From positions 186,001-250,000 of the forward strand of contig NZ_CXPG01000009.1 of assembly GCF_001403735.1 (NCBI RefSeq): a stretch of DNA of 64,000 nucleotides. Reading direction: 5' to 3'. Shown here in pieces: positions 37,292 through 44,039 of this stretch. Origin of the DNA: Jannaschia rubra (GTDB lineage: Bacteria; Pseudomonadota; Alphaproteobacteria; Rhodobacterales; Rhodobacteraceae). The translations under genes were made by a program, and so were the position numbers. Each line of letters starts with the position of its first letter. The stretch's first letter is position 1. The notes below the pieces were generated by a model, which saw nothing but the letters and a program-made list of their open reading frames with translations, did not search any database and was not told where the DNA came from.

Positions 37292-37561
37292 ATGCGTGAT
37301 CCGTTCACGCCCGCGCGCCTGGCCGAAGCCTGGCTCGCGACCAACGAACAGCGCCTGAAATGGGCCGCGCTGATGCTGGGCGTCGCCAGCACCCTCGCCA
37401 TCGTGCAGAACTGGCACCCTTGGCCGATGATCTTCGGCCTGCCGTTCTGCCTCATCTGGATCGCCTGCGCCTGGCTGCACGGCGAGCGTCAGCTGAAATA
37501 CATCAACCTGCTGTTCACCGCCTTCTACGCCTACGGCCTCGGCCGTTGGTGGCTGACCTAG
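37292..37561 (+). CDS. Small conserved membrane protein
   Basis: Protein of 89 residues with two or three membrane segments: about 25-43 (WAALMLGVASTLAIVQNW), 46-63 (WPMIFGLPFCLIWIACAW) and a shorter last one ending LFTAFYAYGLGRWWLT. The Trp-rich appearance resembles small proteins seen beside core genes in Rhodobacterales. I do not recognise a function. Its stop codon lies in a CTAG shared with the convergent broken gene. Confidence 0.7.
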   Translation: MRDPFTPARLAEAWLATNEQRLKWAALMLGVASTLAIVQNWHPWPMIFGLPFCLIWIACAWLHGERQLKYINLLFTAFYAYGLGRWWLT

Positions 37562-38048
37562 CCGCCCAGCCCCGCCTTCAGCGCAGCCGGGTCCACGAAG
37601 CCGAACCCTTTCGCCAGGGCGCCTCGAAGGCTTGCCAGTCCATCGGTTCATGCCCCTTCATCGCCGGGCTGCCGGGGCGCAGCCGTTCGCTGTCATGTTC
37701 CACCCTCCGCAGTATGGGGTGCCCCGTCCCCTCGTTGTCGGTGATGGCCAGCCAGCGGTTCGCCAGCGGGAAATGCCCGAAGCTGAAGATCGTCCGGTCG
37801 CACGTCCGCTTGGGCAGCTTGACCGCCAGCCCGTCGTCGTCGATGCGGAACTGCGCCGCGTCCTGCAGGCCGAGCCGGTCCAGAACCCCGCATCGACGTC
37901 CCGTGCGGCCGAGACTTCCATCACCACGCGCGGCTCCTCCGCCACCAAGGCGCCCAGCTCCTGGATCGCGGCGGGCATCGTGTCGGAGGTCAGCACGATG
38001 AGGCGCCAGTCCGCGTCCGTTGAACGAAACGCGGCACAGGCCCGTCAC
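37558..38048 (-). pseudogene. Broken gene of unknown function, at least two frameshifts
   Basis: Three frames together give one plausible protein of about 150 residues. The first reads VLTSDTMPAAIQELGALVAE and on to DVDAGFW; the second reads DRLGLQDAAQFRIDDDGLA, FSFGHFPLANRWLAITDNEG and KGHEPMDWQAFEA; the third reads LAKGFGFVDPAALKAGLGG and stops in the CTAG shared with the gene opposite. The joins are near 37880 and 37610, and each needs one missing base. The N-terminus may hold a further lesion, since no good start precedes the first part. I do not recognise the family. Confidence 0.6.
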
Positions 38049-38052
38049 CGGC

Positions 38053-38655
38053 TTAGTCGTCGGGGCGCTCCATCGAAAACAGGCTCTCGACCCGCGCGTA
38101 ATCCCTGTAACCCAGCCGCGCCACGGGCCCGAAGGTCAGCACGTCGAACATTCCGTCGCGCAGCGCGTCGTCGCGCAGGTGGATGCCCGTCACCTCGCCG
38201 AAGACGGCGAAATTGGCCGCGCCCGGCAGCTGCACGATCTGCGTGACCCGGCATTCCAGCGCGGCGGGCGCATCGGCCACGCGGGGGCAATCGATGGTCT
38301 CGCAGTCCGCCTTGGTCAGCCCCGCGATCGCGAACTCGTCCGTCCCCGCCGGATGCGCGCCGCTGCTGGCGTTCATCGCGTGGCGCAGGGCCCAGGACAC
38401 GACGTTGACGCAGAACACCCCCGACTCGCGCGCCTGCGCCACGCTGTCCTTGGTGCCGTCCCGGTCGTCCTTGGCCGAGGTGGAGGCGAACATGACCTGC
38501 GGCGGCACATAGGCCACGGCGTTGAAGAACGAATAGGGCGCAAGGTTGTCGCCGGCCGCGCCCCTGGTCGAGATCCAGCCGATGGGCCGCGGCGAGACGA
38601 TGGCGTTGAACGGGTTGTGCGGCAGGCCATGGCCGTCCTCGGGGCGGTAGAACAT
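38053..38655 (-). CDS. Flavin reductase-like (DIM6/NTAB) FMN-binding protein
   Basis: Split-barrel FMN-binding protein of 200 residues of the flavin reductase-like family. Typical parts are FNAIVSPRPIGWISTRGAAG at the N-terminus, NLAPYSFFNAVAYVPPQVMF, and FCVNVVSWALRHAMNASSG. The group COG1853 includes flavin reductases and other FMN oxidoreductases; the true substrate is unknown. The ATG at 38655 follows CGGAG. The longer frame to 38961 crosses the divergent GNAT gene and is rejected. Confidence 0.85.
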   Translation of the reverse strand: MFYRPEDGHGLPHNPFNAIVSPRPIGWISTRGAAGDNLAPYSFFNAVAYVPPQVMFASTSAKDDRDGTKDSVAQARESGVFCVNVVSWALRHAMNASSGAHPAGTDEFAIAGLTKADCETIDCPRVADAPAALECRVTQIVQLPGAANFAVFGEVTGIHLRDDALRDGMFDVLTFGPVARLGYRDYARVESLFSMERPDD

Positions 38656-38721
38656 CGTGAACTCCGGTTGTCGTCCGCGGGTGACTAGCGGCCGCCACCC
38701 GGAAGCGCCAGAAGGGACGCG

Positions 38722-39195
38722 ATGGACCTGCACGTGGAAACCGACGCCGACCTCTGGGAGGTCGAGGCCCTGATGGACCTCTGCTTCGCGCCGGGGCGCA
38801 CCGCGCTGTCGTCCTATCGCCTGCGCGAGGGCGTGCCGCCCGCCCGCGACCTCTGTCTCGTGGCGCGGGGCAGGGGGGGCGAGGTGGCGGGCGCGGTGCG
38901 CCAGTGGCCCGTCCTCGTGGGCACGGCGCGGGCCATGCTGCTCGGCCCCGTCGCCGTCCACCCGACGCGCCAGGGCGAGGGGCTGGGCGCCTTCCTCATC
39001 CAGTCGAGCCTCGACGCGGCCGACCGCGCGGGGGTGGAACGGGTCATGCTGGTGGGCGATCTGCCCTATTACCGCCGCTTCGGCTTCGGCGTCCTGCCGG
39101 GCGTGACGATGCCGCCGCCCACCAACCCGGACCGCGTGCTGGGCGTCTGGGACTGGGTCGGGGTGGCGGGTCCGGTGACGCGCGCCTTGCCTTGA
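38722..39195 (+). CDS. GNAT acetyltransferase, YhbS-like
   Basis: Acetyltransferase of 157 residues. The acetyl-CoA-binding block is seen in LLGPVAVHPTRQGEGLGAFLIQSS, and the following VMLVGDLPYYRRFGFGVLPG is typical of YhbS-type members. AAGGGA stands before the ATG. Substrate unknown. The next gene (EcsC) follows after 26 bases in the same direction. Confidence 0.83.
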   Translation: MDLHVETDADLWEVEALMDLCFAPGRTALSSYRLREGVPPARDLCLVARGRGGEVAGAVRQWPVLVGTARAMLLGPVAVHPTRQGEGLGAFLIQSSLDAADRAGVERVMLVGDLPYYRRFGFGVLPGVTMPPPTNPDRVLGVWDWVGVAGPVTRALP

Positions 39196-39221
39196 CGCGC
39201 GGACGACCCCATCTCTGCGAC

Positions 39222-39992
39222 ATGAGCGACACCATACAGCCCCCGCCCCGCCAGCAGGTCTTTCCGCCCCTCGACCGGGAGGCCGAACTCGACCGCCTCG
39301 CCCTCAAGCTCCGCACCGCTTCCGGCGTCGGGCGACAGGTGCTGAACATGGTCGGCGCGCAGGCCGAGAACCTGATCGGCATGTTGCCCGAACGGGTGCG
39401 CGCCGGTCTCGAAAAGGCCACCGCCGCCGCGCTCGAGCAATCGTTCAACGCCGCCGCCGCTACCCGCCGCGGCCGCATCGCCGACGCGCCCGACTGGCTG
39501 ACCCGCGCCATCGCGGTCGGCACCGGCGCCGCGGGCGGCATGGGCGGCGTGCCCACGGCCCTGGCCGAGCTGCCGGTCACGACGACCGTCATCCTGCGCG
39601 CGATCCAGACCATCGCCGACGAACACGGGCTCGACCCTTCCCGCCCCGAGGTGCGCGCCGCCTGCGTCCGCGTCTTCGCCGCCGCGGGTCCGCTCGACGA
39701 CGACGACGGCACCGACCTCACGTTCCTGACGATGCGCCTGACCGTCACCGGCAGCGCGGTGCAGGGGATGATCGCCCGCGTCGCGCCGCGCCTCGCCATT
39801 CCGCTGGGGCAAAAGCTGGCCGCGCAGGCGATCCCGGTGATCGGGGCCGCCGCGGGTGCCGCGACCAACTACATCTTCACAAGCTACTATCAGGACATGG
39901 CCCGCGTTCAGTTCGGCCTCATGCGTCTTTCCGAACAGACGGGCGAGGACATGGAGACTCTGACCGAGGCCCTGCGGCGCCGGCTGGCCTGA
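39222..39992 (+). CDS. EcsC family protein
   Basis: Protein of 256 residues of the EcsC family, named after a protein of a Bacillus ABC-transporter operon but functionally undefined. The helical, glycine- and alanine-rich centre AAGGMGGVPTALAELPVTTT with VILRAIQTIADEHGLDPSRP is the family's mark, and a later segment IPVIGAAAGAATNYIFTSYY may associate with the membrane. The start at 39222 is chosen because the family region follows it; a longer frame overlaps the GNAT gene. It ends five bases from the convergent ArsR gene. Confidence 0.8.
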   Translation: MSDTIQPPPRQQVFPPLDREAELDRLALKLRTASGVGRQVLNMVGAQAENLIGMLPERVRAGLEKATAAALEQSFNAAAATRRGRIADAPDWLTRAIAVGTGAAGGMGGVPTALAELPVTTTVILRAIQTIADEHGLDPSRPEVRAACVRVFAAAGPLDDDDGTDLTFLTMRLTVTGSAVQGMIARVAPRLAIPLGQKLAAQAIPVIGAAAGAATNYIFTSYYQDMARVQFGLMRLSEQTGEDMETLTEALRRRLA

Positions 39993-39997
39993 CCCGG

Positions 39998-40321
39998 TCA
40001 GCCCGCCGCCTGCCGCTCCAGCAGCGCCTCGAGCGCGTCGAGGTCTATGGCGTCGAACTGCCCGAACCCCTGCATCCAGACCGACGCCTCGCGCAGGGCG
40101 TCCGGCTCCAGCTTGCACCAGACGACCCGGCCCCGCCGCTCCTGCGCGATCAGCCCCGCGCGCGCCAGCGTGGCGAGGTGCTTGCTGACCGCGGCGAGCG
40201 AGATGCCGAAGGGCGCCGCCACGTCCGTCACCGCCATGTCGTCCTCCAGCAGCATCGCGAGGATGGCGCGCCGCGTGGGGTCGGCCAGCGCCGCGAAGAC
40301 GGAAGACAGGGTGTCGGACAT
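39998..40321 (-). CDS. ArsR/SmtB-type transcriptional regulator
   Basis: Winged-helix repressor of 107 residues. It opens SDTLSSVFAALADPTRRAIL and carries the recognition helix in FGISLAAVSKHLATLARAGL, followed by the wing LIAQERRGRVVWCKLEP. The metal-binding Cys pair (ELCVCD-type) of arsenic or cadmium sensors is absent, so it more likely belongs to the SRPBCC-linked or stress subgroup. The ATG at 40321 is preferred to a TTG twelve codons upstream. A perfect inverted repeat lies 39-62 bases before the start and probably serves autoregulation. Confidence 0.88.
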   Translation of the reverse strand: MSDTLSSVFAALADPTRRAILAMLLEDDMAVTDVAAPFGISLAAVSKHLATLARAGLIAQERRGRVVWCKLEPDALREASVWMQGFGQFDAIDLDALEALLERQAAG

Positions 40322-40359
40322 GGCCCCCGCCTTGCCGCCTGTGCCGGGGGCGGTCAAGC

Positions 40360-40383
40360 ACGTTCAACTCCTGGGTTGAACGT
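40360..40383. promoter_or_regulatory. Probable operator of the ArsR-type repressor
   Basis: Two perfect 9-bp arms, ACGTTCAAC and GTTGAACGT, face each other across six bases (TCCTGG). The spacing and TTCAA/TTGAA core are typical for dimeric winged-helix ArsR proteins. The site lies between the regulator (minus strand) and the atpI start (plus strand, 133 bases away), so it surely could act on the repressor's own promoter, and perhaps on the F0 operon. Confidence 0.7.
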
Positions 40384-40460
40384 CCCGGGGGGTCCGCGGA
40401 CCGGTCCGCGCGGCCTCGGATGCCATGCAAGACACTGATCTAAAACGGTATTACGCTGCG

Positions 40461-40489
40461 TTGACTCGGGGCCTCCCCGGCCTTAGACC
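40461..40489 (+). promoter_or_regulatory. Candidate promoter of the F0 ATP synthase operon
   Basis: TTGACT at 40461-40466 is a good -35 box; after 17 bases stands TAGACC (40484-40489), a weak -10. It lies 27 bases before the atpI start. The -10 match is poor, so the assignment is tentative. Confidence 0.35.
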
Positions 40490-40515
40490 GCAGCGGACTT
40501 CCGTGGGGTTTCAGA

Positions 40516-40872
40516 ATGTCCGAAGGCTCCGACGCAGACCGCCTTCGCGCGCTCCGGGCGCGCATCGAGGCTGCGAAGGGACCCGAGGTGAAGCACCACA
40601 TGGCGGAGCATCATTCCCAGGCGCAGCTCGCCTGGCGGATGGTCATCGAGCTGGTGGCGGGCCTGGGGATCGGGTTCGGCATCGGCTACGGGCTCGACTG
40701 GCTTCTGGGCACATCGCCCTGGCTGATGGTCCTGTTCGTTCTTCTCGGCTTCGCGGCCGGGGTGAAGACGATGATCGGCTCCGCGAACGAGATACAGGGG
40801 CGGATCAGCGTGACTGACGCCTTGAAGGAACCGGGCGCCGGCGCGCCCAAGGACGGGGACGACCATGGCTGA
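40516..40872 (+). CDS. atpI: ATP synthase accessory protein I
   Basis: AtpI/Zn-Mg channel-like assembly protein of 118 residues, which helps assemble the c-ring. Two membrane spans are seen ([20 protein letters not shown] at about 39-58 and [20 protein letters not shown] at about 67-86) with a charged N-terminal tail. It heads the F0 cluster and overlaps the atpB start by eight bases. Confidence 0.9.
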   Translation: MSEGSDADRLRALRARIEAAKGPEVKHHMAEHHSQAQLAWRMVIELVAGLGIGFGIGYGLDWLLGTSPWLMVLFVLLGFAAGVKTMIGSANEIQGRISVTDALKEPGAGAPKDGDDHG

Positions 40873-41656
40873 TCCAGTAGCTACCACAGGCGTGCTGACC
40901 GCTGGCGATCCGGCCCATGCCGAAGGCCTGTCCTTTCACCCCATGGATCAGTTCATGGTCAAGCCGCTGTTCGGCGACTACGGCGATCCGGTCTACTGGT
41001 ACACGATCACCAACGTGACGCTCTGGATGGCCCTCGCCGTCCTCTGCGTCGTGGGTCTGTTCGTCCTGGGCACCAGCCGCCGCGCGATCATCCCCAACCG
41101 CGTCCAGTCGGTGGCCGAGCTTGCCTACGGCTTCGTCTACAAGATGATCGAGGACGTGACCGGCCGCGACGCCGTCAAGTTCTTTCCTTACGTCTTCACG
41201 CTGTTCCTGTTCATCCTCTTCGCCAACTTCCTCGCCCTCATCCCGTCGTCCTTCAGCCCGACGTCGCACATCGCCGTCACCGGCCTGCTGGCGCTGGCGG
41301 TCTTCCTGACGGTGACGATCGTGGGCTTCGTCAAGAACGGCGCATCCTTCCTCGGCCTGTTCTGGGTGACATCCGCGCCGCTCGCCATCCGGCCGGTGCT
41401 GGCGGTGATCGAGCTCATCTCCTACTTCGTGCGCCCGGTCAGCCACTCCATCCGACTGGCCGGCAACCTCACGGCGGGCCATGCGGTGCTCAAGGTCTTC
41501 GCGGGCTTCGCGCAGGTCGCCGCCATCTCGCCGCTCGCCGTGCTGGGCGTGACCGCGATCTACGGGCTCGAGGTGCTGGTCGCCTTCATCCAGGCCTACG
41601 TCTTCACGATCCTGACCTGCGTCTACCTCAAGGACGCGCTGCATCCGAACCACTAG
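40865..41656 (+). CDS. atpB: ATP synthase F0 subunit a
   Basis: Membrane subunit a (263 residues) forming the proton half-channels against the c-ring. The essential Arg lies in [20 protein letters not shown] near residues 190-205, with the surrounding helices [20 protein letters not shown] and [20 protein letters not shown]. The N-terminal extension with [13 protein letters not shown] is normal for alphaproteobacteria. Second gene of the F0 operon; 63 bases separate it from atpE. Confidence 0.97.
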   Translation: MADPVATTGVLTAGDPAHAEGLSFHPMDQFMVKPLFGDYGDPVYWYTITNVTLWMALAVLCVVGLFVLGTSRRAIIPNRVQSVAELAYGFVYKMIEDVTGRDAVKFFPYVFTLFLFILFANFLALIPSSFSPTSHIAVTGLLALAVFLTVTIVGFVKNGASFLGLFWVTSAPLAIRPVLAVIELISYFVRPVSHSIRLAGNLTAGHAVLKVFAGFAQVAAISPLAVLGVTAIYGLEVLVAFIQAYVFTILTCVYLKDALHPNH

Positions 41657-41719
41657 GCCGGGGCGTTCCCGGACCTGATCCTCACACCAACGACCTTTTC
41701 CATTTCAAGGAGACTCCCC

Positions 41720-41956
41720 ATGGAAGGCAATATCGCAGAAATCGGCCAGTTCCTCGGTGCAGGCCTCGCGGCCATGGGCTCGGGCATCGCGGCTCTCGGG
41801 GTCGGCAACGTCGCCGGCAACTTCCTCGCGGGCGCGCTGCGCAACCCCAGCGCCGCCGGCGGCCAGACCGCGACCCTGTTCATCGGCATCGCCTTCGCCG
41901 AAGCCCTGGGCATCTTCTCGTTCCTGGTCGCGCTGCTGCTGATGTTCGCCGTCTGA
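41720..41956 (+). CDS. atpE: ATP synthase F0 subunit c
   Basis: Proteolipid of 78 residues whose ring rotates with proton flow. It is a helical hairpin: [20 protein letters not shown], the polar loop RNPSAAGGQ and the second helix with the proton-carrying Glu61 in [21 protein letters not shown] before the ATG is a strong ribosome site, as expected for a subunit needed in many copies. A stable hairpin follows the gene at 41983-42010. Confidence 0.98.
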   Translation: MEGNIAEIGQFLGAGLAAMGSGIAALGVGNVAGNFLAGALRNPSAAGGQTATLFIGIAFAEALGIFSFLVALLLMFAV

Positions 41957-41982
41957 TCCGACGGGCGACCTTCGACAAGACG

Positions 41983-42010
41983 GCGGCGGGGGGCACATAC
42001 CTCCCGCCGC
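41983..42010 (+). promoter_or_regulatory. Intercistronic hairpin after atpE
   Basis: Arms GCGGCGGGGGG (41983-41993) and CCTCCCGCCGC (42000-42010) pair over 11 bases with one G-U and a CACATA loop. There is no T-run, so it should not stop transcription fully. It stands between atpE and the b' gene and could protect the 3' end of an atpE-bearing mRNA or attenuate read-through, giving more subunit c than b/b'. Confidence 0.6.
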
Positions 42011-42039
42011 AACGGCAACCGACCTGACGGGACCGGGAC

Positions 42040-42594
42040 ATGGAAATCGAACCGATCGACCTCGAAGCCGCAGGCTACTGCGTCAACTCGCTGGGCAGCG
42101 CCATCGGCATGCCGCAGCTCTGCGACGCGTGGTTCGCCAACCAGATCTTCTGGCTGGTCGTCGCACTGGTCGCGATCTACCTGATCCTGACCAAGGTGGC
42201 GCTGCCCCGCGTCTCGGCCACGCTGGCCGAACGGTCGGGCACCATTTCCAACGACCTCGCCGCCGCCGAAGACCTGAATCGCCAAGCCACCGATGCGGAA
42301 AAGGCCTATGAGAAGGCCCTGGCCGACGCACGGGCCGAGGCGCAGCGCATCTCGGGCGAGGCGCGCGCGGCGATCAAGGCCGACCTCGACGCGGCCATCG
42401 CCGACGCCGACAAGCGCATCGCCGCCAAGTCGGCCGAGAGCGAGAAGCAGATCGCGGAGGTCCGCGCCGGTGCCGCCGCCTCCGTGGCCGAAGTCGCCCG
42501 CGACGTCGCCGCCGAGATCGTGACCGCGCTCGGCATGCAGGCCGACCGCTCGACCATCGACGCCGCCGTGTCCTCCCGCGTGAAGGGGAACTGA
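42040..42594 (+). CDS. atpG: ATP synthase F0 subunit b'
   Basis: Subunit b' (184 residues) of the peripheral stalk; symbol use varies (atpG, atpX or atpF2). The anchor is [20 protein letters not shown] at about 36-55, followed by a long Ala-, Glu- and Lys-rich coiled coil ([20 protein letters not shown] onward). The N-terminal [13 protein letters not shown] extension distinguishes it from b. Photosynthetic bacteria and alphaproteobacteria carry b and b' as a heterodimer, as here with atpF next. Confidence 0.93.
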   Translation: MEIEPIDLEAAGYCVNSLGSAIGMPQLCDAWFANQIFWLVVALVAIYLILTKVALPRVSATLAERSGTISNDLAAAEDLNRQATDAEKAYEKALADARAEAQRISGEARAAIKADLDAAIADADKRIAAKSAESEKQIAEVRAGAAASVAEVARDVAAEIVTALGMQADRSTIDAAVSSRVKGN

Positions 42595-42597
42595 ACC

Positions 42598-43152
42598 ATG
42601 CGCCATGTCCTGCCCCTCGCCCTTCTGACCGGCACGCCCGCCATGGCCGCGTCGGGTCCTTATTTCGACCTCGCCAACACCGACTTCGTGGTGATGCTGG
42701 GCTTTTTGCTGTTCGTCGGCATCCTGATCTACTTCAAGGTGCCGTCGCGCCTGATGTCGTTGCTGGACGACCGGGCGACCGGCATCCGCGGCGACCTCGA
42801 CGAGGCAAAGGCCCTGCGTGACGAGGCCCAGGCGCTCCTCGCCTCCTACGAGCGCAAGACCCGCGAGGCGCACGAGCAGGCCGATGCCATCGTCGCCGCC
42901 GCCCGCGCGGAGGCCACCTCGGCCGCCGAGCAGGCCCGTGTCGACCTCGACGCCTCGGTCCAGCGCCGCCTGACCGCCGCCGAGGACCAGATCGAAAGCG
43001 CACAGAAATCCGCCGTGCGCGAAGTCCGCGACACCGCGGTGTCGGTCGCCATCGCCGCCGCGGGCGAGGTCATCGCCAAGCAACTCTCCGCCGCCGAGGC
43101 GAACAGGCTGATCGACCAGTCGATCGAGACGGTTGCGGCCAAGCTGCACTGA
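42598..43152 (+). CDS. atpF: ATP synthase F0 subunit b
   Basis: Subunit b (184 residues), partner of b' in the stator stalk. A signal-like segment (LPLALLTGTPAMAASG) precedes the anchor FVVMLGFLLFVGILIYFKVP, then comes a long coiled coil rich in Ala, Glu and Arg. It begins three bases after the b' stop and closes the F0 operon. Two overlapping palindromes follow within 20-50 bases. Confidence 0.94.
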   Translation: MRHVLPLALLTGTPAMAASGPYFDLANTDFVVMLGFLLFVGILIYFKVPSRLMSLLDDRATGIRGDLDEAKALRDEAQALLASYERKTREAHEQADAIVAAARAEATSAAEQARVDLDASVQRRLTAAEDQIESAQKSAVREVRDTAVSVAIAAAGEVIAKQLSAAEANRLIDQSIETVAAKLH

Positions 43153-43167
43153 TCCGGCAAGCCTGAC

Positions 43168-43236
43168 ATGTGCATAGCCGGCTATGTTTCGCATGCGAAA
43201 CATGGGGCCTCGATGCGTCCGGCGACCCCGCGATGA
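43168..43236 (+). CDS. Possible 22-residue upstream ORF coupled to the hydrolase
   Basis: An ATG at 43168 opens a 22-codon frame (starts MCIAGYVSHAKHG, ends RPATPR) whose TGA overlaps the ATG of the next gene by four bases (ATGA). The next gene lacks a good ribosome site of its own, so coupling is plausible, but the small frame also has only a weak site (GGCAAGCC) and contains both palindromes. The coding meaning is unproven. Confidence 0.3.
   Translation: MCIAGYVSHAKHGASMRPATPR
43173..43203. promoter_or_regulatory. Two overlapping perfect palindromes
   Basis: CATAGCCGGCTATG (43173-43186, 14 bp) and ATGTTTCGCATGCGAAACAT (43184-43203, 20 bp) are both perfectly self-complementary and share ATG. 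They lie between atpF and the hydrolase gene. The longer one looks like a dimeric-regulator operator. Either could also fold in RNA, but no T-run follows to make a good terminator. Confidence 0.5.
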
Positions 43237-44036
43237 TCGGCTGGCAGGAGATGGACCGCGCCACGCTCGACGCGGCCTATGCCAACGCCGACCACATCGC
43301 GGATTCCGACGCCTTCCCGCCCCGCTGGCGCGCGGAGGCGGCCGCGTTCCGGGAGGCGACGCCCGCCGACCTCGACCTCGCCTATGCCGACAGGCCGGGC
43401 GCCACGCTCGATCTGTTCCACCCCGAAGGCCCGGCGCGCGGCCTCACGGTCTTTGTCCACGGCGGCTACTGGCGCAGCTTCGGCAAGTCCGACTGGTCGC
43501 ACCTCGCCTCCGGCGCGGTGACGCTTGGACAGGCCGTCGCGGTGGTGGGCTATCCGCTCGCGCCGCAGGTCCGCATCGGCGAGATCACCCGGCTGGTCGC
43601 GCGCGCGGTGGACCACGCGGCGGCGCGCGTCTCCGGCCCGATCCACCTGACCGGCCACAGCGCCGGGGGGCATCTGGCGGCGCGGATGGTCATGGCCGAC
43701 GCGGCCCCCGCCTGCGCGGACCGGATCGCCTCCTGCGTGCCGATCAGCCCGCTCTCCGACCTGCGGCCGCTGACGGCGCTCGGCATGAACGACGACTGGC
43801 GCCTCGACGCGGCGGAGGCCACGGCCGAAAGTCCCGCGCTCGGCCACCCGATGCCCGGCCCGCGCCTCGCCGTCCATGTGGGCGCCGCCGAACGCCCGAG
43901 CTTCCTCTGGCAGTCGGAGGTGCTGGCGCGCGCCTGGGGCATTCCCCTGCGGCGCGTGCCCGGGCGGCACCATTTCGACGTCATCGACGCGTTGACCGAC
44001 CCACGGTCGGACCTTCTGGCCGACCTGCTTGGCTGA
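43233..44036 (+). CDS. Alpha/beta hydrolase, kynurenine formamidase-like
   Basis: Serine hydrolase of 267 residues. The oxyanion-hole motif is FVHGGYWRSFGKSDWSHLA, the nucleophile Ser lies in LTGHSAGGHLAARM, and the His is in VPGRHHFDVIDAL near the C-terminus. The combination HGGYW plus GHSAGGHL is typical for the arylformamidase-type alpha/beta hydrolases, which convert N-formylkynurenine to kynurenine, but other esterases share it. Start at 43233; the frame is open upstream through the palindromes. It ends three bases from convergent hrpB. Confidence 0.8.
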   Translation: MIGWQEMDRATLDAAYANADHIADSDAFPPRWRAEAAAFREATPADLDLAYADRPGATLDLFHPEGPARGLTVFVHGGYWRSFGKSDWSHLASGAVTLGQAVAVVGYPLAPQVRIGEITRLVARAVDHAAARVSGPIHLTGHSAGGHLAARMVMADAAPACADRIASCVPISPLSDLRPLTALGMNDDWRLDAAEATAESPALGHPMPGPRLAVHVGAAERPSFLWQSEVLARAWGIPLRRVPGRHHFDVIDALTDPRSDLLADLLG

Positions 44037-44039
44037 CCA

